In this document: positions 18,631 through 27,253 of the stretch, piece by piece
How the letters are laid out: every line of letters starts with the position of its first letter
How positions within the stretch are numbered: position 1 is the stretch's first letter
DNA from: Bacteroidales bacterium UBA6192
Lineage (GTDB): Bacteria > Bacteroidota > Bacteroidia > Bacteroidales > F082
Assembly: GCA_002422725.1 (NCBI GenBank)
Contig: DITE01000118.1
Location: 1 to 51,572, forward strand
Reading direction: 5' to 3'
Length of the DNA stretch: 51,572 bases
The notes under the pieces: generated by a model
The model's input: the letters and a program-made list of their open reading frames with translations, nothing else
What the model was told of the DNA's origin: nothing
Databases searched by the model: none
Program-made: the position numbers and the translations under genes

Positions 18631-18828
18631 CTGCAATAGAAAGAATACAATTATCAAAGGTAAGATTCACAACACATTACAACATTCCAACAAAAATTGT
18701 AAAGAGGCAGTAAATGCAAATGACTTGCGTTTTACAGGTAGTTGGCAACTTGACGAAGATCGGTACACATATTTAAGCCAATTTGGTTTTGAGAAACATA
18801 TGAAACAGTAATGATAACAAAAAAAGCT

Positions 18829-18836
18829 TAAATTTG
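18829..18836 (+). promoter_or_regulatory. -7 box (TAAATTTG) of the T9SS cargo gene at 18866
   Basis: An exact TAnnTTTG match, 29 bases before the ATG. No TTTG at the proper -33 distance was seen. Confidence 0.45.
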
Positions 18837-18865
18837 GGCTTGCACACAAGAAAAAAAGAATTGAT

Positions 18866-20077
18866 ATGAAAACTGTAAAATACATGTTTTTTGTTCTAAT
18901 AATAATTGCCCAACTGACCTCAAATGCGCAATACAACTGGGAACAGGTAACATTACCCGATTCAATTGGGGCAGGATCAATCTGTTTTTATTACAACGAC
19001 ATTTACCTTGCAACAGGCAATGGGGTTTATCATTCAAATGATCAGTGCGCAAGCTGGGAATACATTGGCCTTGAACAATATCCTATTTGGAGCATTCATG
19101 TGTCTTCCACAGGCAATTTATATGCTGGTACAGGTTCAGGTATATTTAAATACGAAGGCAACAATAGTTGGGATTTGCTCTATATTACGGAAGAAGCATC
19201 TAATATTATCTCCATATATGAATCTGACAGTGGTTATATTTTCTTTGGTAATTGGGGGGGTATTTATCGATCAACCGATGGAGGTTCAATTTGGTCAGAA
19301 GTTCTCGATTTGTTGTACATGGAAGTTGTAAAATCCATAACGGAAAATGATGAGGGAATACTATTCGCGGGTAGCACAAGTTATTCCGGAGCTGTTAGTC
19401 CGGGGGGTATTTATAAATCTGATGATGGTGGAAAATCATGGTCTCTGGTTGGATTAAATAACCATTTTGTTTCATCAGTTGTTACAAATTCTGAAAATGA
19501 GATTTATGCCGGAACAAATGGCCACTGGACAATGGGTACGGGCAGGATTTACAAATCAGTTGACGATGGTCAAACCTGGAATATTGTATTGTATAACCAT
19601 TATATTTTATCATTAACGATAAATGAGTATGATGAAGTCGCTGCAGCAAGCGAAAATGGGATTTTCAGTACATATGATAATGGCTTGACATGGAATGAAA
19701 TAACTCCAAATTGGACCGGAAAATACTTTGAGGGAGTGGCTTTTCACCCGGAAGGTCAATTATATGGCGTTTCATATTTTGTTGAAGCAGATTTATTCAG
19801 AACTTTAAACCCTGTAATAATAACTGATAATGTTGCACCGCAGAAAGAAGTGAAAATATACCCTAACCCTGCCAACAATATTTTGTTTGTTGAAGCATAC
19901 AATAATAGTTATGATGTGATAATTATAACTGACATAGAAGGTAAGGAATTAAAAAGATTTGAACATCGGTTTCAAAGCCTAACCCAATTATATATTGGAG
20001 ATTTACGTCCATCTATTTATATTATTCAATTGTTTAATGGAAACATTGCTCATAGATTAAAATTTATTAAACTTTAA
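18866..20077 (+). CDS. T9SS-secreted beta-propeller protein (BNR-type repeats)
   Basis: A 403-residue exported protein. A signal peptide covers about residues 1-21 (MKTVKYMFFVLIIIAQLTSNA-Q). The middle is a series of sialidase/BNR-like or photosystem-stability-type repeats: GVYHSNDQCASWEYI, GIYRSTDGGSIWSEV, GIYKSDDGGKSWSLV, RIYKSVDDGQTWNIV, GIFSTYDNGLTWNEI, which predict a beta-propeller. The C-terminal about 75 residues form a type A T9SS sorting domain (KIYPNPANNILFVEA ... LKFIKL), so the product is likely delivered to the cell surface or released. No ligand can be assigned. It is AT-rich (18 G/C in the 60 bases 19921-19980), unlike uvrA, and lies in the repeat-bounded segment, so horizontal acquisition is possible. 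Confidence 0.85.
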   Translation: MKTVKYMFFVLIIIAQLTSNAQYNWEQVTLPDSIGAGSICFYYNDIYLATGNGVYHSNDQCASWEYIGLEQYPIWSIHVSSTGNLYAGTGSGIFKYEGNNSWDLLYITEEASNIISIYESDSGYIFFGNWGGIYRSTDGGSIWSEVLDLLYMEVVKSITENDEGILFAGSTSYSGAVSPGGIYKSDDGGKSWSLVGLNNHFVSSVVTNSENEIYAGTNGHWTMGTGRIYKSVDDGQTWNIVLYNHYILSLTINEYDEVAAASENGIFSTYDNGLTWNEITPNWTGKYFEGVAFHPEGQLYGVSYFVEADLFRTLNPVIITDNVAPQKEVKIYPNPANNILFVEAYNNSYDVIIITDIEGKELKRFEHRFQSLTQLYIGDLRPSIYIIQLFNGNIAHRLKFIKL

Positions 20078-20153
20078 CGAAAACCAAATAACCATGAATC
20101 TAAAACTGATGTACTTTGGTAGATGAGTATCTCGCCGGTATTCATTTTTTGAA

Positions 20154-23100
20154 TTAATTTGTGCCTTCCACAATCCCGATCTCATCCTCCGTTAAACCAT
20201 ACAGGGCATACACCATGCGGTCAATTTCCTGATCGGTTTTTTCAATTTCCCCTTTCAAGGCTAGTGCTTGTGCGGCTTCCTCCAAAAAGTAAGCTTCCCA
20301 CTCAGACTCTTCTTTTAACGAAAGTTTTACCTTCTTTTTTGCCAGCTCACCTATAAACTCTGCATAACTTAGCAAGTACCAGTTCTGGAGCTTGCCGGGC
20401 AATTCTTCCAGGTTGAATTTGCGCTGGAGGCTGCGCTGGAATTTTTGGGATGCTTCTTGTAATTCTTTGTTTAAAGAGAGCATTATACCAGCTTTCAATG
20501 AAAGTTCTTCAGTTGTATATGGTATTGGTATTTGACCAAAATATTTCCATATTAATTGATATCCATTCTGTATCTGTGTACAGTATTTTGTAATCAACCA
20601 CCAACCCATTTTCGAATTCAAAATAGCAAGTAATCCCTTATCATCGGTTGGAATAATCCACATGGAATCGTTGCAATACAAACCACTTTCATCGAAAATA
20701 AAACATGGTTTTACTTGAAATTTCTGATACATGATTTTAGGTATGGAGAATTTATCCCAATAGGCAAATGTATCCTGTGTCTCAAACCATTTATTATTCG
20801 ATTTCTTTCTGCTTCCTTTGTCTCCAGATTGTTCTAAACGTTCTTTTCCAAAGCCCAATAAATAATTTCGTATTGAAGGAAACTTATCTATTTCCAGGTT
20901 CAACGCAGGAAAAGTCCCAATTAAATAACAATCGTGACTTGCAGATACCCATTTATTAATATCCCTTCCTCGTAGAACTGGTTTTATTATTTCGGAAGCT
21001 TTGGGATCATCATAGATCAATTTGTTCTTTTTTGGTTCATCAATTAAAAATGCCTCTGTAAAGCCTGTTTTCATTCCATAAAATGCTTCACCGCCAACAA
21101 ATTCTGATAATGAACAGAAATTACGTTGCAGTTTTTCGATAAGCTTTTTGTTATTACCAGATGAAACTACCCAAGTTTCACTTGAAAACTGATCAACCTT
21201 GAATGTTTCAGCTGTTTGATTTACATTGGTGTAAAAATCATCTTTGTTGGCTTCTTTTAAAACCGAAATCGTGAATTCTGTTTTTGGTCTTGCTTTAAGC
21301 GAAACAAAAATGCATGGATAAGTAGTTGCCCCTTCAAATATTTGAATATCTCCAAAATCAATTAGTTGCCGAAACTCATACCTTAAGAAATATTCGCGTA
21401 ATGGTTTTCCATAGCCAGCTTGCAGCCATTTGTTGGGCATGATATAAGAAATAACACCGTTTGGCTTTAGAATATTGAAACCCTGTTCGACAAAAAGGCC
21501 ATAGAGATCGCCTCGTTTATCAAATGTTTTATACCCCATTCTTGACAATTCATCTGAAATGTCTTTCATCTTTTCCAAATGAACATAAGGCGGATTCCCA
21601 ATCACCACATCAAAACCTCCTTTTGCAAAAACTGCCGGAAACTCATTCTGCCAGTTAAAAGCCTTGTCGCCTGCCACCGCCGGGTCGTCAATCAGCGAGT
21701 TGCCGCATTTGATGTTGTTGTTTAAGTCGTTCAGTTTGCGGTTGGGCTGGGCGGTGCGCAACCACAACGAGAGCTTGGCTATTTCAACGCTTTCCTCGTT
21801 GATGTCAACACCAAAAAGGTTGTTTTCGAGAATGGTTTTTTCAAAATCGCTCAGCACCATCGCATCACCAAAAAGCTTTGCCTGCAACTCGTCGATATAG
21901 CGGTGTTCGTTGATCAGGAAGTCGAGCGCCTGGTTCAGGAATGCGCCCGAACCACAGGCGGGGTCGCAAATGGTGAGCTGCAACAGCCAGCTGCGATAAG
22001 CACTCAGTTTATCGAACAAAAGCTGAGTGGATTTCTTTGTTCGTTTGAGGTCGGTGGTATAGGCTTCGTCAATGAGCTCCAATTCAGCCTTTTTTTCGGA
22101 ACAAAGCTTGCCTACTGTATGGTCAACAATGTATTTTGTGATGTATTTGGGGGTGTAAAAAACCCCGTCTTTCTTGCGTTTGCTTTTGGTTTTATCCACC
22201 TGTTGCCCTTCGAGTTGGGCTTTTATCTCGTCGAGTTCATTCAGTGAGTTTTCGAAAATATGACCCAGGATATTCACATCCACTTCGCTCACAAAATCAT
22301 ATTCCGAAAGTTTCAGGTTGTGCTTGTAAAGCACTTCATCATCAATTTTCAGTCCGTCGAGCAGTTCATCGGTTTTAAATAACCCGCCGTTGTAGGCAAA
22401 AACATCGTAGCGTTTTCCTTTGAAGCCGGTGTTAAGGTACTCGAAATACTTCTTAAACCGCGCATAAAGAGCCACTTCCACATCTCTGTCCTGCAGATCG
22501 CGCCAATCGTCGAGGATCAGCCTGACCGAATTTGGCGGTAATAGTTGCCTGTCCTCGGCAAAAAAGAGAAACAGAAAACGATCCAGCAATTTTTGCGATT
22601 TTCTGAAAAGCGTCAGTGCATCATACTGCGGGTTGTGCGCCACCAGGGTTCGGTGTAGTTCCCTTTTGAACAACGAATAATCGTTGTAGAGGCTTTTGGT
22701 GATAACATCTTCCTGGCTTACCGATTCGTCCTTGATGCGTTTGGGAATATTGTTCTCAATGTTCGTATATGCCAGACACAGCCAGAGCAGTTCAAATTCC
22801 TTTTCGGTGAGTGTAAACAGGTTAAACTCGATATGTTCGATGGCATTATCGATATAAAAACGCAGTTTTTCGAAATTGGAGGTGACCACATACACGCAAT
22901 CGGGCTGATTTACTTTATAACCAAACGCCTGTGCTTCGATGCGGTTCAGGTCGGTGGTGTCGGTGCCTTTCAACTCGATAACGGCTTTTACACTGCCATG
23001 GATAAGAATGGCTCCGTCGGCTTTTTTGCTGTCTTTAACATTCTTGTATTCGGTAGTGATGTTGAAGTTTGGTGAGGGGTTCAGCGTATAACCGAGCACC

Positions 23101-23279
23101 CTGACAAACAGCTCTCTTAAAAAGCCTTCCTGAAACTGTTCTTCTTTGGCTTCCCTGATATTCTGCTGAACCACAGGATTATGGAAATACGTTCTAAACT
23201 CAGCAAAAGCAGCTTTAATAGCCGGTTGATTCTGGGCTTTGAGGTGTTTGTTCAGGACGGAGTTTTGGAAGAAATTCAT
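20154..23279 (-). CDS. Type IIG restriction-modification enzyme (Eco57I-like, fused endonuclease-methyltransferase)
   Basis: A 1,041-residue single-chain restriction-modification protein. The N-terminus holds a PD-(D/E)xK-like nuclease signature (ADGAILIHGSVKAVIELKG, about residues 88-106). The adenine methyltransferase core has motif I DPACGSGAFL with Cys438 just before it and motif IV NPPY at 562-565. A TaqI-like target-recognition domain follows (residues about 700-960; LRGRDINKW, NSKMGWWL). Such enzymes cut at a distance from an asymmetric site and methylate it, protecting against foreign DNA. No separate methyltransferase or specificity subunit lies nearby. The stretch 20,470-21,650, covering motif IV and the recognition domain, is strikingly AT-richer than the rest of the gene. 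BREX PglX is less likely because the nuclease motif is present and no BREX genes flank it. Confidence 0.92.
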   Translation of the reverse strand: MNFFQNSVLNKHLKAQNQPAIKAAFAEFRTYFHNPVVQQNIREAKEEQFQEGFLRELFVRVLGYTLNPSPNFNITTEYKNVKDSKKADGAILIHGSVKAVIELKGTDTTDLNRIEAQAFGYKVNQPDCVYVVTSNFEKLRFYIDNAIEHIEFNLFTLTEKEFELLWLCLAYTNIENNIPKRIKDESVSQEDVITKSLYNDYSLFKRELHRTLVAHNPQYDALTLFRKSQKLLDRFLFLFFAEDRQLLPPNSVRLILDDWRDLQDRDVEVALYARFKKYFEYLNTGFKGKRYDVFAYNGGLFKTDELLDGLKIDDEVLYKHNLKLSEYDFVSEVDVNILGHIFENSLNELDEIKAQLEGQQVDKTKSKRKKDGVFYTPKYITKYIVDHTVGKLCSEKKAELELIDEAYTTDLKRTKKSTQLLFDKLSAYRSWLLQLTICDPACGSGAFLNQALDFLINEHRYIDELQAKLFGDAMVLSDFEKTILENNLFGVDINEESVEIAKLSLWLRTAQPNRKLNDLNNNIKCGNSLIDDPAVAGDKAFNWQNEFPAVFAKGGFDVVIGNPPYVHLEKMKDISDELSRMGYKTFDKRGDLYGLFVEQGFNILKPNGVISYIMPNKWLQAGYGKPLREYFLRYEFRQLIDFGDIQIFEGATTYPCIFVSLKARPKTEFTISVLKEANKDDFYTNVNQTAETFKVDQFSSETWVVSSGNNKKLIEKLQRNFCSLSEFVGGEAFYGMKTGFTEAFLIDEPKKNKLIYDDPKASEIIKPVLRGRDINKWVSASHDCYLIGTFPALNLEIDKFPSIRNYLLGFGKERLEQSGDKGSRKKSNNKWFETQDTFAYWDKFSIPKIMYQKFQVKPCFIFDESGLYCNDSMWIIPTDDKGLLAILNSKMGWWLITKYCTQIQNGYQLIWKYFGQIPIPYTTEELSLKAGIMLSLNKELQEASQKFQRSLQRKFNLEELPGKLQNWYLLSYAEFIGELAKKKVKLSLKEESEWEAYFLEEAAQALALKGEIEKTDQEIDRMVYALYGLTEDEIGIVEGTN

Positions 23280-23331
23280 TGTGATGAATTCGAAAAATTT
23301 GATTAGAAATAGTTATAGTTTTTGATAACAA

Positions 23332-23339
23332 CAAATATA
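23332..23339 (-). promoter_or_regulatory. -7 box (TATATTTG) of the type IIG gene
   Basis: An exact TAnnTTTG match on the minus strand, 52 bases upstream of the ATG. No control-protein (C-box) palindrome was recognised. Confidence 0.45.
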
Positions 23340-23671
23340 GGATAGTTTTTTAAAAGAGTTGATAAAGGATAATTGACAATGGATAATTGTTAATGATTAA
23401 TGATTAATTGTTAATGGTTTGCTTCTTTTGCCTTTTTAACTTGGCTCTTTTACCTTTTAACTTGGCTCTTATGTTAAAGGTTAATTATTAATGGTTTATG
23501 ATGTAAGATGATCCCTAAAAAAATGTACCCTATCTCAATTCTTGCTTTTTTGTGTTGTAAACGCTATGAACTCCTTTTTGTACACTCCCCCATGTGACAC
23601 CCTGAACCTTAAATAGTTGACATCTCAGGAGATTGGATAAATATTTGTTTGCAATTATGTTAAAGGATTGA
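23340..23671. repeat. AT-rich low-complexity stretch with short repeats
   Basis: No gene seen. From about 23363 to 23415 the sequence is made of variants of GATAATTG/TTAATGATTAAT. A roughly 20-base unit containing TTTTAACTTGGCTCTT occurs twice between about 23429 and 23471. These look like slippage-prone intergenic filler. Confidence 0.6.
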
Positions 23672-23710
23672 ATATTGCTTAATTTTGATAGGTTAATTGC
23701 CTTACATGAA
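23672..23710 (+). repeat. Right copy of the imperfect 40-bp direct repeat
   Basis: 39 bases matching 18591-18630 at 35 of 40 aligned columns, same orientation. It also contains TAATTTTG and ends in CATGAA. It leads into an open frame without a usable start (23710-23883). Confidence 0.7.
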
Positions 23711-23883
23711 GTTTTTTGAATCAGGAATTTAAGTACAAGAAAAATGAACCTTTCAAGCAGATTGAAGAATTGTTAATCATTGAAATGAAACAGCATTTGA
23801 AAATTGAGGAATTGAAAGCCACTCCCCTTTTAAAGAATACCCGAAAAACCTTCTTCAGGATAGCCAATCCGGGTCTTTTTTAA
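23710..23883 (+). other. Open frame without start, possible gene remnant
   Basis: 57 sense codons run in one frame from just after a TGA at 23707 to a TAA at 23881-23883. The composition looks protein-like (charged, Lys/Glu-rich, with an amphipathic IEELLIIEMKQHLKIEELKA segment), but the only ATG in frame is at 23785 and no family is recognised. It may be the tail of a decayed gene whose head was lost at the repeat, or simply an open stretch. Confidence 0.25.
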
Positions 23884-23891
23884 ATTTTCGC

Positions 23892-23899
23892 TATTTTTG
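23892..23899 (+). promoter_or_regulatory. -7 box (TATTTTTG) of the TolB-like lipoprotein gene
   Basis: An exact TAnnTTTG match, 28 bases before the ATG at 23928. Confidence 0.5.
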
Positions 23900-23927
23900 C
23901 AGAAAACTAATTCAAAAAACCTATTTC

Positions 23928-25067
23928 ATGAAGAAAATCATATTTCCTGTATATCTGCTATTTATTGCTTTGTCGTGCAACAATCCTGGCAATCATCACG
24001 ATCATGAACACAACGGCCACGACCATTCACATGAGAATGGGAATCATAAGAAGCATGATTCTGCCGGAATTGTACATTACGATCAGGAGCTGAACTTAAG
24101 TGATGTAAAACAACTCACATTTGGTGGGGACAATGCCGAGGCTTATTTTAGTTTTAATAGCGAAATGATTGTTTTTCAGTCAAATAATCCAGCCTGGTCG
24201 CTCGAATGTGATCAGATTTTTTACACCAGACTGGATAATGCCAATATGGGCGCGAAAATTCCTCAAATGATCAGTACAGGACTCGGCCGCACAACCTGCT
24301 CCTATTTTATGCCGGGTGACACGACCATTCTTTTTGCTTCAACGCATATGGGCGATGGAAGCTGTCCGCATGTGCCCGATCCGCGTGAAGATGGCAAATA
24401 CGTTTGGCCAATCTATGCCGATTACAATATTTTTGTTTCTGACCTCAACGGAAAAATCATTGACACATTGACCAACAGGCCAGGCTATGATGCAGAAGCA
24501 ACCGTTTCGCCAAGGGGTGATAAAATTGTTTTTACTTCGGACAGATCAGGCGATCTTGAGCTATTTGTGATGGATATTGATGGAAGCAATGTTAAACAGA
24601 TCACCAGCGGACTTGGATATGATGGCGGGGCGTTTTTCTCGCCCGATGGTTCCAAACTGGTTTTCAGGGCTTCAAGGCCAACAACCACTGAAGAACAAAA
24701 TGACTACAAGGAACTGCTTAAGCAAGGTTTAGTGACGCCAACCAATATGGAAATATATGTGTGTGATGCCGACGGATCGAATCTGGTTCAGGTAACTAAC
24801 TTAGGAAAAGCCAATTGGGCTCCCTATTTCCATCCCTCGGGAAACAAAATTCTGTTCAGCTCGAATCATCATTCACAAAGAGGCTGGCAGTTCAATATTT
24901 TTATGATTAATCTGGATGGTACAGGCTTGAAACAAATAACCTTTGATAAAACTTTCGACGCTTTTCCGATGTTTTCGTTCGATGGTAAAAAAATCATTTT
25001 TTCCAGCAACAGAAATAACGGCGGGACAAGAAATACGAATTTATTTATCGCCAACTGGGTTGAATAG
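23928..25067 (+). CDS. TolB/WD40-type beta-propeller lipoprotein with His-rich N-terminus
   Basis: A 379-residue lipoprotein. The signal peptide ends at Cys17 (LLFIALSC). Residues about 20-45 form a linker packed with His, Asp, Asn and Glu (HHDHEHNGHDHSHENGNHKKH), a likely metal-binding or pH-sensing tail. The rest is a propeller made of PD40-type blades: EAYFSFNSEMIVFQS, EATVSPRGDKIVFTSDRSGDLELFVMDIDGSN, GAFFSPDGSKLVFRASR, APYFHPSGNKILFSSN and PMFSFDGKKIIFSSNR. Most blades end in a variant of IYVxDxDGSNxxQxT. TolB-like propellers mediate protein contacts in the periplasm; some related proteins are peptidase accessory domains, but no peptidase domain is present here. Its own -7 box lies at 23892. 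Confidence 0.85.
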   Translation: MKKIIFPVYLLFIALSCNNPGNHHDHEHNGHDHSHENGNHKKHDSAGIVHYDQELNLSDVKQLTFGGDNAEAYFSFNSEMIVFQSNNPAWSLECDQIFYTRLDNANMGAKIPQMISTGLGRTTCSYFMPGDTTILFASTHMGDGSCPHVPDPREDGKYVWPIYADYNIFVSDLNGKIIDTLTNRPGYDAEATVSPRGDKIVFTSDRSGDLELFVMDIDGSNVKQITSGLGYDGGAFFSPDGSKLVFRASRPTTTEEQNDYKELLKQGLVTPTNMEIYVCDADGSNLVQVTNLGKANWAPYFHPSGNKILFSSNHHSQRGWQFNIFMINLDGTGLKQITFDKTFDAFPMFSFDGKKIIFSSNRNNGGTRNTNLFIANWVE

Positions 25068-25148
25068 CATATAGTTGAAACTGATTTATTAAAGTTTAGG
25101 TTTATAGCATTTCAATTGCTTGCGGCAGTTTTTCCTATTGGGTAAATC

Positions 25149-25652
25149 ATGATGATCAATAAAAAGCATGAGGCCGTTTTTCGGGTTTTGTCTGAACTTG
25201 ACATACCCTACACTGTCATGTTTCATCCGCCCACACCAACCGTTGAAGATGCCTTGCAGTACTGGAAAGATATCGATGCAGTGCATTGTAAGAACCTATT
25301 TTTCAGGAATCATAAAGGCGACCGTCATTATCTGGTTATTTTCCATTGCATGCAGCAACTCAACATACGCGATCTTGAACAACGGTTGAAACAGGGCAAA
25401 CTTAGCTTTGCCTCGCCCGAGCGGATGAACCGTTTTCTGGGCATCAGCCCCGGAAGCGTGTCACCATTTGGACTGATACATGACAAGGATCACCATGTTT
25501 ATGTTTTTATTGATAAGAAGCTGTTGAATGCTGAAAGATTGAGCTTCCACCCCAATGACAATACGGCCAGCCTGAGCCTTTCGTTGATGGATTTTATCCG
25601 TTTTCTCGACCAAATGGGAAACGGATATGAATTTCTTGAATTATACGACTGA
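25149..25652 (+). CDS. YbaK/ProX-type aminoacyl-tRNA deacylase
   Basis: A 167-residue cytoplasmic protein of the YbaK/prolyl-tRNA editing family, which hydrolyses mischarged tRNA (for ProX types, Ala-tRNAPro). The fold is recognisable from an N-terminal helix (EAVFRVLSELDIPYTVMFHPP), TVEDALQYW, the CKNLFFRNHKGDRHYLVIFHC core with the family's lysine (KNLF), FASPERMNRFLGISPGSVSPFGL and YVFIDKKLL. The LGxxPGSVSPFGL block is the best signature. The product is short and freestanding, as in PrdX/ProX, and is not fused to prolyl-tRNA synthetase. The initial ATG at 25149 precedes a second ATG at 25152; either could be used. No operon partner. Confidence 0.9.
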   Translation: MMINKKHEAVFRVLSELDIPYTVMFHPPTPTVEDALQYWKDIDAVHCKNLFFRNHKGDRHYLVIFHCMQQLNIRDLEQRLKQGKLSFASPERMNRFLGISPGSVSPFGLIHDKDHHVYVFIDKKLLNAERLSFHPNDNTASLSLSLMDFIRFLDQMGNGYEFLELYD

Positions 25653-25973
25653 GTTGCCTGAAGAATTGCCCATCCTGAATGGTAAACGTGCTTATGGAAA
25701 AATCCGGCATCTTGCCTGATCATCCAGGTACTTTTTGATAGCTGCAATTTCCTGCGCGAAAACAATCAGCCAATTTTGTATAATGAATTGTATTAATAAC
25801 ATTTCACCAGCAATCAATCTTCCGCAAAACGCAATAACTGAAAGCTGGAAGCGAATTGGATTTTTTACTTGCAGTGTTTAAATGTCGCTTTTAGTGTAAA
25901 TTTGCCATCAAGGACACGGCCTATTTCATTTTAATGATTCAAATGGATTTTTCAGCTGATTCTAACCTATCTT
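25653..25973. other. Gene-free upstream region of arginine deiminase
   Basis: 321 bases with no plausible gene. A -7 box (TAAATTTG, 25897-25904) is preceded by TTG at 25869-25871, a 25-base spacer, and leaves a leader of roughly 65 bases before the arginine deiminase ATG. No ARG-box-like palindrome was recognised. Confidence 0.45.
25897..25904 (+). promoter_or_regulatory. -7 box (TAAATTTG) of arginine deiminase
   Basis: An exact TAnnTTTG match, 69 bases upstream of the ATG at 25974. Confidence 0.5.
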
Positions 25974-27242
25974 ATGACAACATCCGACAAAATTCAGATT
26001 AACATCAATTCCGAAATTGGTGAATTAGAACAGGTAATCATACACACTCCCGGAGCAGAGGTAGAAAATATGACTCCGGAAAATGCAGCAAGAGCGCTTT
26101 ACAGCGATATTCTGAATTTGAGTGTCGCCCTGCCCGAATACAACGAATTTAAGCTAATCCTGCAGATGTTTTCGGATGTTTACGATGTTAAAGAGTTGCT
26201 GGTTGATGTGTTAAAAGACGAAAAAGTCAAGATGAACATTATTTCACGAATCTGTAAAAGCGAGGCGGTGGACGATGTTTGCAAGATCATTTCGGACTAT
26301 AGCCATGAAAAACTAGCCACCCAGCTTATCGAAGGTGTTGAAATGAAAAAAGACACGCTCACAAAATATTTAGACAATGAGCGCTTTTCATTGCATCCCT
26401 TACCTAATTTTTTCTTCACCAGAGATGCGTCTTTCAGCCTGAAGGACAAGGTGATGATCAGTCAGATGGCTAGTAAAGTACGTGAGCGTGAGAGCCTGAT
26501 CATGGAGGCTATTTTTGATTACCATCCGCGTTTTTCGACCCAGACAGTGAATCCGGTGAAGATTTTTGATAAATCGGGTAAGGCCAGTATCGAAGGTGGG
26601 GATGTTATCATAGCCCGCGAAGACATATTCCTGTCAGGAATCAGTGCCAGGACCACCAGTCAGGGAATCGATGCGCTGCTTGAATACATGAAAACATTGC
26701 CCGGGACAAAACATCTCATCCTGCAGGAACTCCCCTACCAGCCTGAGTCCTTTATCCATCTCGATATGGTTTTCACCTTTCTCGACAGGGACAAATGCAT
26801 GATATTCGAGCCATTGATTATGCATTCGAGCCGGCATTTAACCATTCACATCATCATCGAAGGCAATAAAGTTGCCCAAATAAATGAGGAAAAAAATATT
26901 CCGGCAGCACTGCGGCAACTTGGAATGGATGTTGAACCCATTGTTTGTGGAAAACCAGATGACATTTACATCATGGAACGCGAACAATGGCAAAGTGGTG
27001 CCAATTTCTTTGCCCTGGCTCCGGGAAAAGTGATTGGTTATGGACGTAATGTGCATACGATGGAAAACCTGCACAGGCATGGATTCGAGATCATTAAAGC
27101 AAAAGATATTCTGAAGAGGAAGGTAGATATCCATGCCTACGACAAATTTGTTGTTACCATTGCAGGCGATGAGTTGTCGCGTGGAGGTGGTGGAGCCAGA
27201 TGTATGACCATGCCTTTGAGCCGGAAAGCAATTAACTGGTAA
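25974..27242 (+). CDS. arcA: Arginine deiminase
   Basis: Converts L-arginine to citrulline and ammonia, the first step of the arginine deiminase pathway. The guanidino-group-modifying fold is shown by the opening GELEQVIIHTPGAEVENM, NFFFTRDASF, GKASIEGGDVII, the His of IHLDMVFTFLD, and the nucleophile Cys410 in GGGGARCMTMPLSR near the C-terminus. The length of 422 residues is normal. Ornithine carbamoyltransferase (arcB), carbamate kinase (arcC) and an antiporter are not adjacent, so the whole ATP-yielding pathway cannot be claimed; the enzyme may serve acid tolerance or nitrogen release. The next gene starts 11 bases after its stop, which suggests cotranscription with the cyclase. Confidence 0.95.
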   Translation: MTTSDKIQININSEIGELEQVIIHTPGAEVENMTPENAARALYSDILNLSVALPEYNEFKLILQMFSDVYDVKELLVDVLKDEKVKMNIISRICKSEAVDDVCKIISDYSHEKLATQLIEGVEMKKDTLTKYLDNERFSLHPLPNFFFTRDASFSLKDKVMISQMASKVRERESLIMEAIFDYHPRFSTQTVNPVKIFDKSGKASIEGGDVIIAREDIFLSGISARTTSQGIDALLEYMKTLPGTKHLILQELPYQPESFIHLDMVFTFLDRDKCMIFEPLIMHSSRHLTIHIIIEGNKVAQINEEKNIPAALRQLGMDVEPIVCGKPDDIYIMEREQWQSGANFFALAPGKVIGYGRNVHTMENLHRHGFEIIKAKDILKRKVDIHAYDKFVVTIAGDELSRGGGGARCMTMPLSRKAINW

Positions 27243-27253
27243 ACAATAACTCA

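Larger units (their letters stand above)
18360..18865. other. Gene-poor stretch downstream of uvrA
   Basis: 506 bases without a convincing gene. A weak hairpin TCCTG/CAGGA around 18422-18436 followed by a T-rich run may terminate uvrA. The stretch also holds the left copy of the 40-bp repeat (18591-18630), a 61-codon open frame at 18626-18811 with no recognisable content, and the -7 box at 18829. Confidence 0.5.

Noticed and set aside
18626..18811. 61-codon open frame upstream of the T9SS gene
   Set aside because: Lys/Asn-rich and unrecognised; it begins within the 40-bp repeat and probably is not translated.
20154..23279. BREX PglX
   Set aside because: The N-terminal ELK nuclease motif and the lack of any other BREX gene favour a stand-alone type IIG enzyme.
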